From: DASUTB01 sp036374835
GTDB lineage: Bacteria; Actinomycetota; Actinomycetes; Jiangellales; Jiangellaceae
Assembly: GCA_036374835.1 (NCBI GenBank)
Contig: DASUTB010000005.1
Span: 32,708-96,707 of the forward strand
Direction: 5' to 3'
Length of the DNA stretch: 64,000 nucleotides
In this document: positions 47,157 through 55,057 of the stretch, piece after piece
How positions within the stretch are numbered: position 1 is the stretch's first letter
Layout of the letters: every line of letters starts with the position of its first letter
Made by a program: the position numbers and the translations under genes
The notes under the pieces: model-generated
Told to the model about the DNA's origin: nothing
Seen by the model: only the letters and a program-made list of their open reading frames with translations
Database searches by the model: none

Positions 47157-48020
47157 GGAGGTGGCTGCGTATTGGACGTCGATCCCCGTCCTGACGAAGC
47201 CGAGCGACGAATACAGCGACCGCGCCGGCGTGCTGGATTCTTCGACATACAGCATCGCCTCGTGCACCCCGGTATCGCGGAGATGGTGCAGGCCGATCAG
47301 CGTCAGCGCCCGGCCGAGCCCGGTGCCCTGCTCGTCGGGACGGACTCCCAGCACGTACACCTCGCCGCGCCCGGGCTCGGCGATCTTCGTCCAATGGAAT
47401 CCGGCCATCCGCCCGTTCCGCTCGGCGACGAAAAAGCCCCCGGGGTCGAACCACGGCTGGGCCATGAGGCTTCGGAGATCCTCCAGCGTGACCGAACCCT
47501 GCTCGGGATGGTCGGCGAACGCATCGGCGTTGACCGCGAGCCAAGGGCCGTCGTCCGGGCCGGGGTCGAAGGTTCGGATGGTGACGCCCTCGGGCAGCTC
47601 GGGAACCGGGAGCGGCGCCTCGAGCGGCCGGGTCATCTGCCACAGCGCGCGGGCCCTGGTCAGCCGGGCCGATGCGGCGAGTGCCCGGGCGGCGGGAAGG
47701 TCGCCGTGCGCCCAGACCCGCGCCGTCGGTCGTTGGGTTAGCAGCTCATCGAGCAGTTCCCGGCCGTGGCCGCGGTTGCGGTGCGCCGGACGAACGGCCA
47801 GTTCAGCGCTGCCGTCCGGGTCCAACTGCGCGTAGCCGGCGAGTTCGCCACCCGTCGCCGAGGCGATCAGATGGGTGACGGCGCCGCTCCCGATGTTGAC
47901 GAGAGCACGATCGGATGCCGGTCGGACGCCGTCCTCCGCTTCGGCGGCGCCGATCAGGGCACGGACGCGAGCCTGCCGGTACTCCGTCAGCGGATCGGTC
48001 GTGACGAGCACATCAGCCAC
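47151..48020 (-). CDS. mshD: Mycothiol synthase
   Basis: A 289-residue double GNAT acetyltransferase that adds the acetyl group in the last step of mycothiol synthesis. The C-terminal active GNAT carries GEVYVLGVRPDEQGTGLG and MLYVEESSTPARSLYSSLGF. The N-terminal GNAT is degenerate, as in the family (LAVRPAHRNRGHGRELLDEL is still visible). The GTG start is supported by length. glnR lies upstream on the same strand, 70 bases away. It marks the organism as a mycothiol-using actinobacterium. Confidence 0.94.
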   Translation of the reverse strand: MADVLVTTDPLTEYRQARVRALIGAAEAEDGVRPASDRALVNIGSGAVTHLIASATGGELAGYAQLDPDGSAELAVRPAHRNRGHGRELLDELLTQRPTARVWAHGDLPAARALAASARLTRARALWQMTRPLEAPLPVPELPEGVTIRTFDPGPDDGPWLAVNADAFADHPEQGSVTLEDLRSLMAQPWFDPGGFFVAERNGRMAGFHWTKIAEPGRGEVYVLGVRPDEQGTGLGRALTLIGLHHLRDTGVHEAMLYVEESSTPARSLYSSLGFVRTGIDVQYAATSP

Positions 48021-48090
48021 CGCTCCACTGTCGCACGCCGACGGACGATGTACCGCGCCGGCGGCGTGAGTGCGTCCGGGTCGATCGTCG

Positions 48091-48792
48091 CTACGGGGCC
48101 GTCAGGACCTCCGGCGAGTCCGGGACGAAGCGGTATCCGACGTTGCGCACCGTGCCGATCAGCGCCTCGTACTCCGTGCCTAGCTTCGCGCGCAGCCGCC
48201 GGACGTGGACGTCCACCGTCCGCGTGCCGCCGAAGTAGTCGTAGCCCCAGACTTCCTGAAGCAGCTGAGCCCTGGTGAAAACCCGGCCCGGGTGGGCGGC
48301 GATGTACCGCAGCAGCTCGAACTCCTTATAGGTGAGGTCGAGCAGCCGGCCGGAGATGCGCGCGGTGTAGGTCGCCTCGTCGATCACGAGCTCGCCGGCG
48401 CGGATCTCGTCCGGCGACACCTCGTGGTTGGAGCGAGCTGCCAATTTTCCTGAAGCCAGCCGCAACCGAGCCTCTACCTCGGCCGGGCCGGCGGTGTCGA
48501 GCAGGACGTCGTCCACACCCCACTCCGCGGTGACCGCGGCGAGCCCCCCCTCGGTGACCACGGCGAACAGCGGCACGTCGACACCGGTGGTGCGGATCAG
48601 CTGGGTGAGCCCGCGTCCATGCCCGAGATCGCGACGGGCGTCGACGACGATCGCGTCGCACTCGGGTGTGTCGAGCAGGGCCGAGGCTTCGGCGGGTGCC
48701 ACCCGCACGTCGTGCAGCAGCAGCCCGAGCGCGGGAAGAACCTCGGTGGAGGGTTGCAACGCGTTGGTCATCAGCAGGATGGTCGAGGGCAC
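48091..48792 (-). CDS. glnR: Nitrogen regulator GlnR (orphan OmpR-type)
   Basis: A 233-residue orphan response regulator. The N terminus [19 protein letters not shown] is the GlnR signature. In place of the acidic pair of normal receivers there is no DD, while Asp51 is kept in VVDARRDLG, as in Streptomyces GlnR, which works without a kinase. The winged helix contains [19 protein letters not shown] and [19 protein letters not shown]. It should control nitrogen assimilation genes elsewhere. It is divergent from the membrane protein at 49000. Confidence 0.94.
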   Translation of the reverse strand: MPSTILLMTNALQPSTEVLPALGLLLHDVRVAPAEASALLDTPECDAIVVDARRDLGHGRGLTQLIRTTGVDVPLFAVVTEGGLAAVTAEWGVDDVLLDTAGPAEVEARLRLASGKLAARSNHEVSPDEIRAGELVIDEATYTARISGRLLDLTYKEFELLRYIAAHPGRVFTRAQLLQEVWGYDYFGGTRTVDVHVRRLRAKLGTEYEALIGTVRNVGYRFVPDSPEVLTAP

Positions 48793-48999
48793 GATGGCCT
48801 CCCAGTACGTTCTAAAACACGAACGGACCCGGACGACGCTGCCCTGGGTCCTGCTTGCGCGTAGTGTATCGCACCGTATGCCGGTGGGTTAACCGTCGTC
48901 CGGTAGCTGAGATCGGCGAGGCCGGGCGTAATGGTTCCGTTGCCGACTTGTTGCTCGTTGTGCCGGGTATCGTGCCGGCGGGATGGGAAAATTCACCGT

Positions 49000-49776
49000 G
49001 TGCCATCGCTGTTCGCCGCCGGGCTCGTAGCGGTACTGGCTCTCGCGTCCGCCGCCGGGAGCCCGCTTCTTGCTGCCGGAGTAGTCCTCGTCCAGGGCAT
49101 CTTCGCGTTCGGCGCGGTCCGGCAGGCAGGTGTACCCGGTGCGGCCGTGGCGACGTGGCTTGCCTTCGGGGTCGGTGCCGGTACGTCGGTCTGGTTCGTC
49201 GTGGACGACATTCCGAAACTCACGCCGATGGCCCGCCTGCTCGCCGCCGGGTTCCTGCTCGCCATCGTGGTTCAGTTGTGGCGCCGGCATGGACGGCCGT
49301 TGCTGACGGCATCGTTGTCTGTCACGGTGACAGCTGTGGTACTGGCCGCTCTCCCTGCCGCGCTCGTCGCGCTTCGCACTGGCGACGCGGGTGCGTACGC
49401 GGTCGGGCTGGGCCTGTTGGGGGTTGCAATCGTCCTGGTGGTGGACGGCGTGGGTGGGCGCTCGGTGCTGGCGCGAATGCTGGCGGTGCTCGCCGCCGCC
49501 GCGGCCGCCGTGATGCTCGTGATGCTGGTCAGCATGGCGGATGTGCCTGAGGTGGGCGCTGTCGTTCTGGCCGCCTTCGGAGCGTTGCTCGCCGTAGCGG
49601 CCCTGTATGCGGTGGATCGGCTGGCCGCAGAGTCATCCACAGGTGAGAAACAGCCGGACGGTGGCGGCGACATCCTGGAGTTGGTGGCGGTCGACATACG
49701 GCCGTTGCAGCTCACCTTGCCGATCATCATGGCGGCGCCGGTGATTTACCTTTTGGGGCGATTGTTGATCGGATGA
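49000..49776 (+). CDS. Polytopic membrane protein of unknown function
   Basis: A 258-residue protein with seven or eight hydrophobic helices, Ala/Val/Leu rich, and one polar loop near residues 213-230 (ESSTGEKQPDGGGD). FVVDDIPKLTPMARLL is the most conserved-looking loop. No named family recognised. GTG 49000 follows a GGGATGGG; longer frames give no better start. The stop overlaps the start of the sigma gene if ATG 49773 is used, suggesting an operon. Confidence 0.75.
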   Translation: MPSLFAAGLVAVLALASAAGSPLLAAGVVLVQGIFAFGAVRQAGVPGAAVATWLAFGVGAGTSVWFVVDDIPKLTPMARLLAAGFLLAIVVQLWRRHGRPLLTASLSVTVTAVVLAALPAALVALRTGDAGAYAVGLGLLGVAIVLVVDGVGGRSVLARMLAVLAAAAAAVMLVMLVSMADVPEVGAVVLAAFGALLAVAALYAVDRLAAESSTGEKQPDGGGDILELVAVDIRPLQLTLPIIMAAPVIYLLGRLLIG

Positions 49777-50357
49777 TCGGGCGGCGGGATGAACCATCGG
49801 CCTGGAGGAGACGTTCCTCCGGTATGCCGACGTCCGTCGCTGATGAGGAGCTCGTCCGGACGCTGTATGACGAGCATGCCGGCGCGCTACTCGGCTATGT
49901 GACCCGGCTCCTCGGCGGTGACCGGCAGCGTGCTGAGGATGTCGTCCAGGAGACCTTGTTCCGCGCGTGGCGGCACCCGGATGCGCTCACTCCCGAGCGG
50001 GGTTCGGTGCGCCCGTGGTTGTGGACCGTCGCGCGACGGGTCGTGCTGGACGGCGAGCGCGCCCGCCGCGCCCGGCCGCGCGAGGTGACCGACGCGACGG
50101 TCCCGGCGGCGCTCGTCGACGATGGTGTCGAAGCGGCGTTGTCGGCGCAGGTCGTGGCCGAGGCTCTGCGGGCGCTGACGTCGGAGCATCGCCAAGCTTT
50201 GATCGAGACGTACTACCGCGGCCGGAGCGTCGCCGAGGCCGCCGAGGTGATGGGAGTACCGGAAGGAACCGTGAAATCGCGCACGTACTACGCGCTGCGG
50301 AACCTGCGCTCCGCGCTGGAAGAGCGCGGCTTCGGTGCATCGGAGGCAGGCTCATGA
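49773..50357 (+). CDS. ECF sigma factor, SigL-like
   Basis: A sigma-70 family ECF factor. Region 2 reads LVRTLYDEHAGALLGYVTRL and AEDVVQETLFRAWRHPDAL. Region 4 reads LTSEHRQALIETYYRGRS and GVPEGTVKSRTYYALRNLR. ATG 49773 overlaps the upstream stop (ATGA); ATG 49824 begins nearer to the conserved part but its GGAGGAG is 13 bases away and can pair with the following TTCCTCC. The overlap with the anti-sigma gene is also ATGA. The mycobacterial counterpart SigL controls envelope and oxidative-folding genes. Confidence 0.9.
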   Translation: MIGRRDEPSAWRRRSSGMPTSVADEELVRTLYDEHAGALLGYVTRLLGGDRQRAEDVVQETLFRAWRHPDALTPERGSVRPWLWTVARRVVLDGERARRARPREVTDATVPAALVDDGVEAALSAQVVAEALRALTSEHRQALIETYYRGRSVAEAAEVMGVPEGTVKSRTYYALRNLRSALEERGFGASEAGS

Positions 50358-51052
50358 GCTCGCCGCAGTGCCGCGCGATCCGGCTCGAACTCGGCGCGTA
50401 CGTGCTCGGGCTACTCGATGCCGGCGACGAGCAGCGGGTCCGCGAACACCTCGTCCGGTGCGACGAATGCGCGGTCGAAGCGGCGTCGTTGCGCGAGACG
50501 AGTAAGGTGTTGGCGCTCACCGATGTGGGCCTGGTGGAACAGCCGGCCGAGCCGTCACCTGAGGTACTGCCCAAGTTGCTCCAGCGGATCGCCGCGGCGC
50601 GCCGGCGCCGCCGGATCGCTGGGGTCGTCGCGGCGGCCGCCGCTGCTGCGGTCGTGACGGTGGGCGGCATCGCGTTCTTGGACGCGGCCGACGACTCGCC
50701 CGGCGCGAGCGTTGAAGCCGGCGACGTGAGCACCGAGCCGGCGGTGACGACGTCCGGCCGGGACGGCACCGTTGCGGTCGAGGTGGACGTCTGGGATCGT
50801 GACTGGGGCTCGAAGCTCACGGTCGACGTCTCCGGCGTTCCGGCCGGCTACCGCTGCAGCCTCATCGCGATCGGCGGCGACGGCCGGCGCGAGACCGCGG
50901 CGACATGGGTCGTGCCGAGCGCCGGATACAACGAGGGCGGCGGCGGTCTGACAATGGACGGCGCACACGGTCTGCGGTACTGGGAAGTCGACCGGTACGA
51001 GGTAGTCACGTCCGACGGTGAGCTGCTCGTCACGCTCCCGCTTGTCGATTGA
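50354..51052 (+). CDS. Zinc-type anti-sigma factor (RslA-like)
   Basis: A 232-residue membrane anti-sigma factor. The N-terminal zinc-binding anti-sigma (ZAS) motif is HLVRCDECAVE (HxxxCxxC) with an upstream Cys6 and a Leu-rich pairing helix. One membrane helix covers about residues 95-115 (GVVAAAAAAAVVTVGGIAF). The extracytoplasmic part is a small beta domain (VEVDVWDRDWGSKLTVDVSG). It should hold the sigma factor until oxidative or envelope stress releases it. ATGA overlap with the sigma gene. Confidence 0.9.
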   Translation: MSSPQCRAIRLELGAYVLGLLDAGDEQRVREHLVRCDECAVEAASLRETSKVLALTDVGLVEQPAEPSPEVLPKLLQRIAAARRRRRIAGVVAAAAAAAVVTVGGIAFLDAADDSPGASVEAGDVSTEPAVTTSGRDGTVAVEVDVWDRDWGSKLTVDVSGVPAGYRCSLIAIGGDGRRETAATWVVPSAGYNEGGGGLTMDGAHGLRYWEVDRYEVVTSDGELLVTLPLVD

Positions 51053-51137
51053 TCACGTTCGGTAGGAGTGACGTAGCTTCACGAGGCATGCGGGCCTAGG
51101 GAAGATACGACACTCCTGCCGAACGTGATCAATCGAC
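51044..51137. repeat. Dispersed palindromic element, family B, copy 2
   Basis: A 94-base element with outer arms 51044-51070 and 51111-51137, which pair over 27 bases with one mismatch (T51063 against the right arm). The loop contains ACGTAGCTTCACGAGGCATG (51071-51090), shared with copy 1 at 32940-32959. The left arm includes the anti-sigma stop codon (51050-51052). It may also end that transcript. Confidence 0.85.
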
Positions 51138-51177
51138 ATCGGGAACAGACGTTGGCGGCGAGTGCGTTGAGGCGAGC

Positions 51178-51657
51178 GTGGAGGGTTTGCTCGTCGCCGC
51201 GGCGGCATTGCTGGGCGCCACCGGGTTCGGGCTGTGGCGGCGCCGGGTGGACGGCCGCCTTCGCCAGGTCGCCCATAGTCACGGCCTAGCGCTCCGGAGC
51301 GGTGCCAGTACGCCGGAACGGGACACCGTCCCTACGGCGGACGCGAGCGTGATCACCCCGTCCGAGCTTGGCCAGGACCTCGGGCGGGTCGCGACGTTCG
51401 TCTCGTTCTCCACCGCCTTTTGCCAGCCGTGCCGGGCGAACCGCCAGGTGTTGGGCCACCTTGCGACGACCGCGGACGGCGTGGCGCATGTCGAGATCGA
51501 CGCCGAATCCCGGCTCGACCTTGTCCGTGCCCTCGGGGTGACGCGCACGCCGACCACATTCGTGCTCGACGCATCGGGCGCCGTTCGGCAGCGGGCGACC
51601 GGTGTTCTGCGGCTCGACGACGCTCGGACCGCGATCCGACAGGTGACCGATGCATGA
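51178..51657 (+). CDS. Thioredoxin-fold protein, membrane anchored
   Basis: A 159-residue protein. Residues 3-20 are hydrophobic (LLVAAAALLGATGFGLW), probably an anchor or signal. The thioredoxin domain has FVSFSTAFCQPCRANR with active-site CQPC and cis-Pro in TRTPTTFVLDASG. It should reduce or handle disulfides in the sulfur operon next door: this gene, DUF4395 and rhodanese occur together in many actinobacteria. The GTG has GAGGCGAGC upstream. Confidence 0.85.
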   Translation: MEGLLVAAAALLGATGFGLWRRRVDGRLRQVAHSHGLALRSGASTPERDTVPTADASVITPSELGQDLGRVATFVSFSTAFCQPCRANRQVLGHLATTADGVAHVEIDAESRLDLVRALGVTRTPTTFVLDASGAVRQRATGVLRLDDARTAIRQVTDA

Positions 51658-51721
51658 GATATGCGTCTCGCGATACGGACTTCTCGTGACTTTGTCGCCA
51701 TAAGGTCGTAACCTCACTGGC

Positions 51722-51799
51722 ATGTTCCACACAGGGCTGACCAAGCGGCGCCACATCGACTACGGTCGCGCCGCCACCATGCTCTGTTCGATGCCCTGA
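51722..51799 (+). CDS. Putative sulfur-operon leader peptide (25 codons)
   Basis: ATG 51722 opens a 25-codon frame containing LTKRRHIDYGRAATMLC and ending SMP-stop. The pattern (Leu-Thr-Lys/Arg-Arg-Arg-x-x-Asp-x-x-Arg-Ala, then a Cys near the end) matches the short leader peptides placed before actinobacterial sulfur and cysteine genes. The Cys codon is TGT at 51785-51787. The ribosome site is poor, so initiation may be leaderless. A structured segment follows before DUF4395, as in an attenuator. Confidence 0.7.
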   Translation: MFHTGLTKRRHIDYGRAATMLCSMP

Positions 51800-51801
51800 C
51801 C

Positions 51802-51862
51802 GGGCAGTTCTCCCGTCCCGAGCGCCACTGGCGCTGCTGCGGTCCGGTGTAGCCAACTGCCC
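51802..51862 (+). promoter_or_regulatory. Attenuator-like stem structure between leader peptide and DUF4395
   Basis: GGGCAGTT (51802-51809) pairs exactly with AACTGCCC (51855-51862). An inner hairpin AGCGCC-ACT-GGCGCT (51821-51835) sits inside it. The outer stem begins 3 bases after the leader stop codon, so ribosome position on the Cys codon could influence folding. No U tract follows. Confidence 0.5.
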
Positions 51863-51897
51863 AGACGTCGTTCATCCGTCCACGTCAGGGAGTCGTC

Positions 51898-52359
51898 ATG
51901 ATCGATCCACGCGGCCCACGTTTCGCCGCAGCCATCACCACCGCCGTTCTCGCCGCTGTACTTGTCACCGGCAACGCCGTGCTGCTCGCCGTTCAGGTCG
52001 GCGTGTTCGCGGTGGCAACCGGGTTCGGGCTGCGCGCTGCGCCTTATGGTCTTGCCTACGCGAGACTCATCCGGCCTCGCCTCGCGCCACCGAACGAACT
52101 CGAGGACGAGCGCCCGCCCCGGTTCGCCCAGGCTGTCGGACTCGGATTCGGCACCGTCGGATTGCTCGCGCTGCTCGCCGGTTGGACAGCCGTCTTCTAC
52201 GTGGCCGTCGCCGCCGCACTCGCCGCGGCCTTCTTGAACGCGGCATTCGGGTTCTGCCTCGGATGTGAGATCTACCTGCTCATCCACCGATTCAGGGCCG
52301 GCGCACCGTCACAAACACAGAGAGCACCGTCACAACCACAGGAGGTCACCACACCATGA
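51898..52359 (+). CDS. DUF4395 membrane protein
   Basis: A 153-residue DUF4395 protein with four hydrophobic helices. IDPRGPRFAAAITTAVLA and NAAFGFCLGCEIYLLIHRF (with two conserved cysteines) are the family landmarks. The stop overlaps the rhodanese start (ATGA). Probably works with the thioredoxin-like protein and rhodanese in sulfur transfer across or at the membrane. Confidence 0.9.
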   Translation: MIDPRGPRFAAAITTAVLAAVLVTGNAVLLAVQVGVFAVATGFGLRAAPYGLAYARLIRPRLAPPNELEDERPPRFAQAVGLGFGTVGLLALLAGWTAVFYVAVAAALAAAFLNAAFGFCLGCEIYLLIHRFRAGAPSQTQRAPSQPQEVTTP

Positions 52360-53207
52360 GCAAACGAGACCAGGTTCTCGTCTCGGCGGATTGGGTCGCC
52401 GAGCACCTCGACGATCCGAATGTCGTACTCGTCGAGGTCGATGAGGACACCGCCGCCTACGACAAGAACCATATCCGCGGCGCGGTCCGGCTGGACTGGA
52501 AGGCCGATCTGCAGGACCCGGTCCGCCGCGACTTCGTGAACAGGGAGCAGTTCGAGGAGCTGCTGTCCGAGCGAGGTATCGGCAACGACGACACGGTGAT
52601 CCTCTACGGGGGCAACAACAACTGGTTCGCCGCGTACGCGTACTGGTACTTCAAGCTCTACGGCCACAACGACGTCCGGCTGCTCGACGGCGGGCGCAAG
52701 AAGTGGGAGCTCGAGAGTCGCGAACTCGTCACCGAGGCGCCGCAGCGCGCCCGCACGTCGTACACCGCGTCGGGGCCGGACCTGTCGATCCGCGCGTTCC
52801 GCGACGAGGTCGTCGACGCCATCGGCACCAATAACCTGGTGGACGTCCGTTCGCCCGACGAGTACGCCGGGCGGCTGCTCGCGCCGGCGCACCTGCCGCA
52901 GGAGCAGTCGCAGCGGCCGGGCCACATCCCGACCGCGGCGAACATTCCGTGGAGCAAGGCGGCCAACGACGACGGCACCTTCCGCTCCGAGGACGAGCTG
53001 CGCCGGCTCTACGGGGACGCCGGCGTCGACTTCGGCAAGGACACCATCGCCTACTGCCGCATCGGCGAGCGCTCGGCGCACACGTGGTTCGTGCTGCACG
53101 AGCTGCTCGGCGTCCAGAACGTGAAGAACTACGACGGCTCGTGGACCGAGTACGGCTCGCTGGTCGGCGTGCCGGTGGCAATCGGCGACGACCCGGGGTC
53201 GGCATGA
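52356..53207 (+). CDS. sseA: Thiosulfate sulfurtransferase (tandem rhodanese)
   Basis: A 283-residue protein with two rhodanese domains. The first is inactive (LYGGNNNWFAAYAYWYF). The second has the active Cys in AYCRIGERSAHTWF. It forms sulfite and a cysteine persulfide from thiosulfate. A VDVRSPDEYAGRLLAP loop precedes the second domain. ATGA overlaps on both sides place it between DUF4395 and DUF1416. The gene symbol follows actinobacterial usage and is approximate (cysA2/sseA). Confidence 0.92.
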   Translation: MSKRDQVLVSADWVAEHLDDPNVVLVEVDEDTAAYDKNHIRGAVRLDWKADLQDPVRRDFVNREQFEELLSERGIGNDDTVILYGGNNNWFAAYAYWYFKLYGHNDVRLLDGGRKKWELESRELVTEAPQRARTSYTASGPDLSIRAFRDEVVDAIGTNNLVDVRSPDEYAGRLLAPAHLPQEQSQRPGHIPTAANIPWSKAANDDGTFRSEDELRRLYGDAGVDFGKDTIAYCRIGERSAHTWFVLHELLGVQNVKNYDGSWTEYGSLVGVPVAIGDDPGSA

Positions 53208-53503
53208 GCTGCGCAGCGCCGGAGGGGGGCGCGTCTCTCGAAGGAGTCGATGTCGGATCCGAGGCGGTCATCCAGGGTGTCGTGAAGGCCGGTGGCGGCC
53301 CGGTCGGCGGTGCGTACGTCCGGCTGCTGGACCGCAGCGGCGAGTTCACCGCGGAGGTGCCGACCGGCGACGGCGGCGAGTTCCGCTTCTTCGCCGCACC
53401 GGGCGAGTGGACGCTGCGCACGCTCGCTCCAGGCATCGAGCCTGTCGACCAGCCGGTGCAGGCGTCGCTCGGCGCCGTGGCTGACGTCGAGATCACCGTC
53501 TGA
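53204..53503 (+). CDS. sseC: DUF1416 protein (SseC-like)
   Basis: A 99-residue DUF1416 protein with a carboxypeptidase-regulatory-like beta fold (VIQGVVKAGGGPVGGAYVRL, EFRFFAAPGEWTLRTLAPG). It always accompanies the rhodanese CysA/SseA in actinobacteria. Start overlaps the rhodanese stop by 4 bases. Its TGA is the first triplet of a family A repeat. Confidence 0.9.
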   Translation: MSCAAPEGGASLEGVDVGSEAVIQGVVKAGGGPVGGAYVRLLDRSGEFTAEVPTGDGGEFRFFAAPGEWTLRTLAPGIEPVDQPVQASLGAVADVEITV

Positions 53504-53572
53504 ATGACCACGTTAAGCCGGTGATTCCCTGCTTCACGCTCGCTACAGGACGTGTAAAGCAGGGAATCACCG
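53502..53572 (+). terminator. Family A repeat start followed by a strong hairpin
   Basis: GAATGACCACGTTAAGC (53502-53518) repeats the start of the family A element. It runs directly into a hairpin with arms 53519-53534 and 53557-53572, 16 bases and exact, with a 22-base loop. Position at the end of the sulfur operon suggests transcription termination. Confidence 0.75.
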
Positions 53573-53618
53573 CGCATCGGCCGCCCGGCCACAAGCGCCG
53601 GCACGTAGTCTGACGTCC

Positions 53619-54266
53619 GTGTTGGATCGATGGGTCGAGGACGATCGTCCCGCACTTCCTCTTGTCGTGGCCGTGCTGACCATGTGCGCGATCGCCGGCT
53701 TCGTTTTCGGTGGCGTCCTTGCCTCGCTTCCGGCATCCGGCGGCGGCTCCGCGGATCCGAGCCAGAGCCCGACGGCGACTGAACCGGTCATGGTCGAGGT
53801 CGCCGGTGTGGAGGCTTCGTGCCAGCGCGAGCCCGCACAGGACCATGCCGGCGAGACGGTCGAGTACCTGCCGGAGTTCGTGCACGATGGTGATTCGCAG
53901 ACGGCGTGGCAGTGCCGCGGTGACGGTGCCGGCGAGACGCTGACGTTCGCCCTCGACGAGCCGGCGCCGATCGCCGAGCTCGGCATCGTCCCCGGCTACG
54001 CGAAGGTCGATCCGACCGAGGACACGGACTGGTACCCGCGCTATCGGCGCCTCACCGAGGTCCGCTGGCATTTCGACGAAGGTGATCCGGTCAGCCATGT
54101 GCTCGACCCCGATCCGGAACTACGCGAGCCGCAGTTCATGACGCTGGACGAGGCACGTACAACGTCGACGCTCACGATGGAGATCGTCAGCAGTGAGCTC
54201 GGAACGGACGACTGGCGGAACATGGCCGTCACCGAGGTCGTGATCATGGCATGTGACCGTTGCTAG
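53619..54266 (+). CDS. Membrane-anchored protein with discoidin-like domain
   Basis: A 215-residue protein. One membrane helix (about residues 13-35, LPLVVAVLTMCAIAGFVFGG) precedes a Ser/Pro linker. The extracytoplasmic part (residues 58-215) reads VEYLPEFVHDGDSQTAWQC and AELGIVPGYAKVDPTEDTDW, like the NADase-type glycan-binding/discoidin fold. Three cysteines, one at the C terminus (ACDRC). Function unknown. It lies before the yqiJ-like gene and could be part of that module, with a family A repeat between them. Confidence 0.75.
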   Translation: MLDRWVEDDRPALPLVVAVLTMCAIAGFVFGGVLASLPASGGGSADPSQSPTATEPVMVEVAGVEASCQREPAQDHAGETVEYLPEFVHDGDSQTAWQCRGDGAGETLTFALDEPAPIAELGIVPGYAKVDPTEDTDWYPRYRRLTEVRWHFDEGDPVSHVLDPDPELREPQFMTLDEARTTSTLTMEIVSSELGTDDWRNMAVTEVVIMACDRC

Positions 54267-54303
54267 GTGCTCACCGGCGATGCTGGACGGGTAGGTAAGG
54301 GCG

Positions 54304-54338
54304 GTTGGCTGGGGAGCGGGCGCTTTACGTGATCATTC
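54304..54338 (-). repeat. Dispersed intergenic repeat, family A, copy 2
   Basis: A 35-base copy on the minus strand, beginning GAATGATCACGTAAAGC, with a diverged tail (GCTCCCCAGCCAAC). It occupies most of the 144-base interval between the discoidin-like gene and the yqiJ-like gene. No hairpin of its own. Confidence 0.75.
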
Positions 54339-54410
54339 CAGGGTAAGTGTCTTCACCGGATGCCGATCTTTCGTTAGGGTACGCACCAGTAGCGGCGGGA
54401 AGGCACACGG

Positions 54411-55049
54411 GTGGCGGAGTTCCTGGAAACGGCGATCAGCTTTCCGGTCGCCGTGTTCGGCGTGTTGCTCGTCATCGTCATCGGCTACTGGCTGATCGTG
54501 CTGCTCGGTGTCGTCGGGGAGGGGCTGTTCGACGGCGACGTGCCCGACAGCGACGTCGGCATGGCCGGGATGCTCGGTGCCGTCGGACTCGGCGGCGTGC
54601 CGATCGCCGCCGTCCTGTCGTTGTGGATCGCGTTCGGCTGGTTCGGCAGCTTCATCGGGGTCGTGTTTCTCGGCGACGTCGACGCTCTGGACGAGTTCGC
54701 CGAACCGTTGACGGCCGCCGGTGTGCTGGTGCTCGCCATCGTCGCCGGCTATGCGGCGACCTACCTGCTCGTCATCCCACTGCGCCGGCTCATGCCACGA
54801 CCCGATCCACCGCCGCAGCGCAGCGACCTGGTGGGACGCACCTGCGTCGTCCGGACGACCACCGTGGATCACCAACACGGGCAAGCCGAGGTCACCGCCG
54901 AGGATGGCTCATCGGCCGTTATCCAGGTGCGGCAGACCGGTGGTGAGCCGCTTCATGCCGGCAGCAGTGCGCTCATCTTCGACTACGACGCTGACGGCGA
55001 GTACTTCTGGATCACCGTGGCGCCTTCCCATCTACACCCCGAGACGTAA
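54411..55049 (+). CDS. YqiJ-like OB-fold membrane protein
   Basis: A 212-residue protein. Helices lie at about residues 13-34 (VFGVLLVIVIGYWLIVLLG), 53-85 and 98-120. The cytosolic C terminus (from about 140) is a beta-rich OB-like domain (LVGRTCVVRTTTV, SAVIQVRQTGGEPL) as in NfeD/YqiJ proteins. E. coli YqiJ precedes the flotillin YqiK in the same way. NfeD-type proteins partner band-7 proteins at the membrane. GTG 54411. The stop is 8 bases before the flotillin gene. Confidence 0.85.
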   Translation: MAEFLETAISFPVAVFGVLLVIVIGYWLIVLLGVVGEGLFDGDVPDSDVGMAGMLGAVGLGGVPIAAVLSLWIAFGWFGSFIGVVFLGDVDALDEFAEPLTAAGVLVLAIVAGYAATYLLVIPLRRLMPRPDPPPQRSDLVGRTCVVRTTTVDHQHGQAEVTAEDGSSAVIQVRQTGGEPLHAGSSALIFDYDADGEYFWITVAPSHLHPET

Positions 55050-55057
55050 GGAAGACC

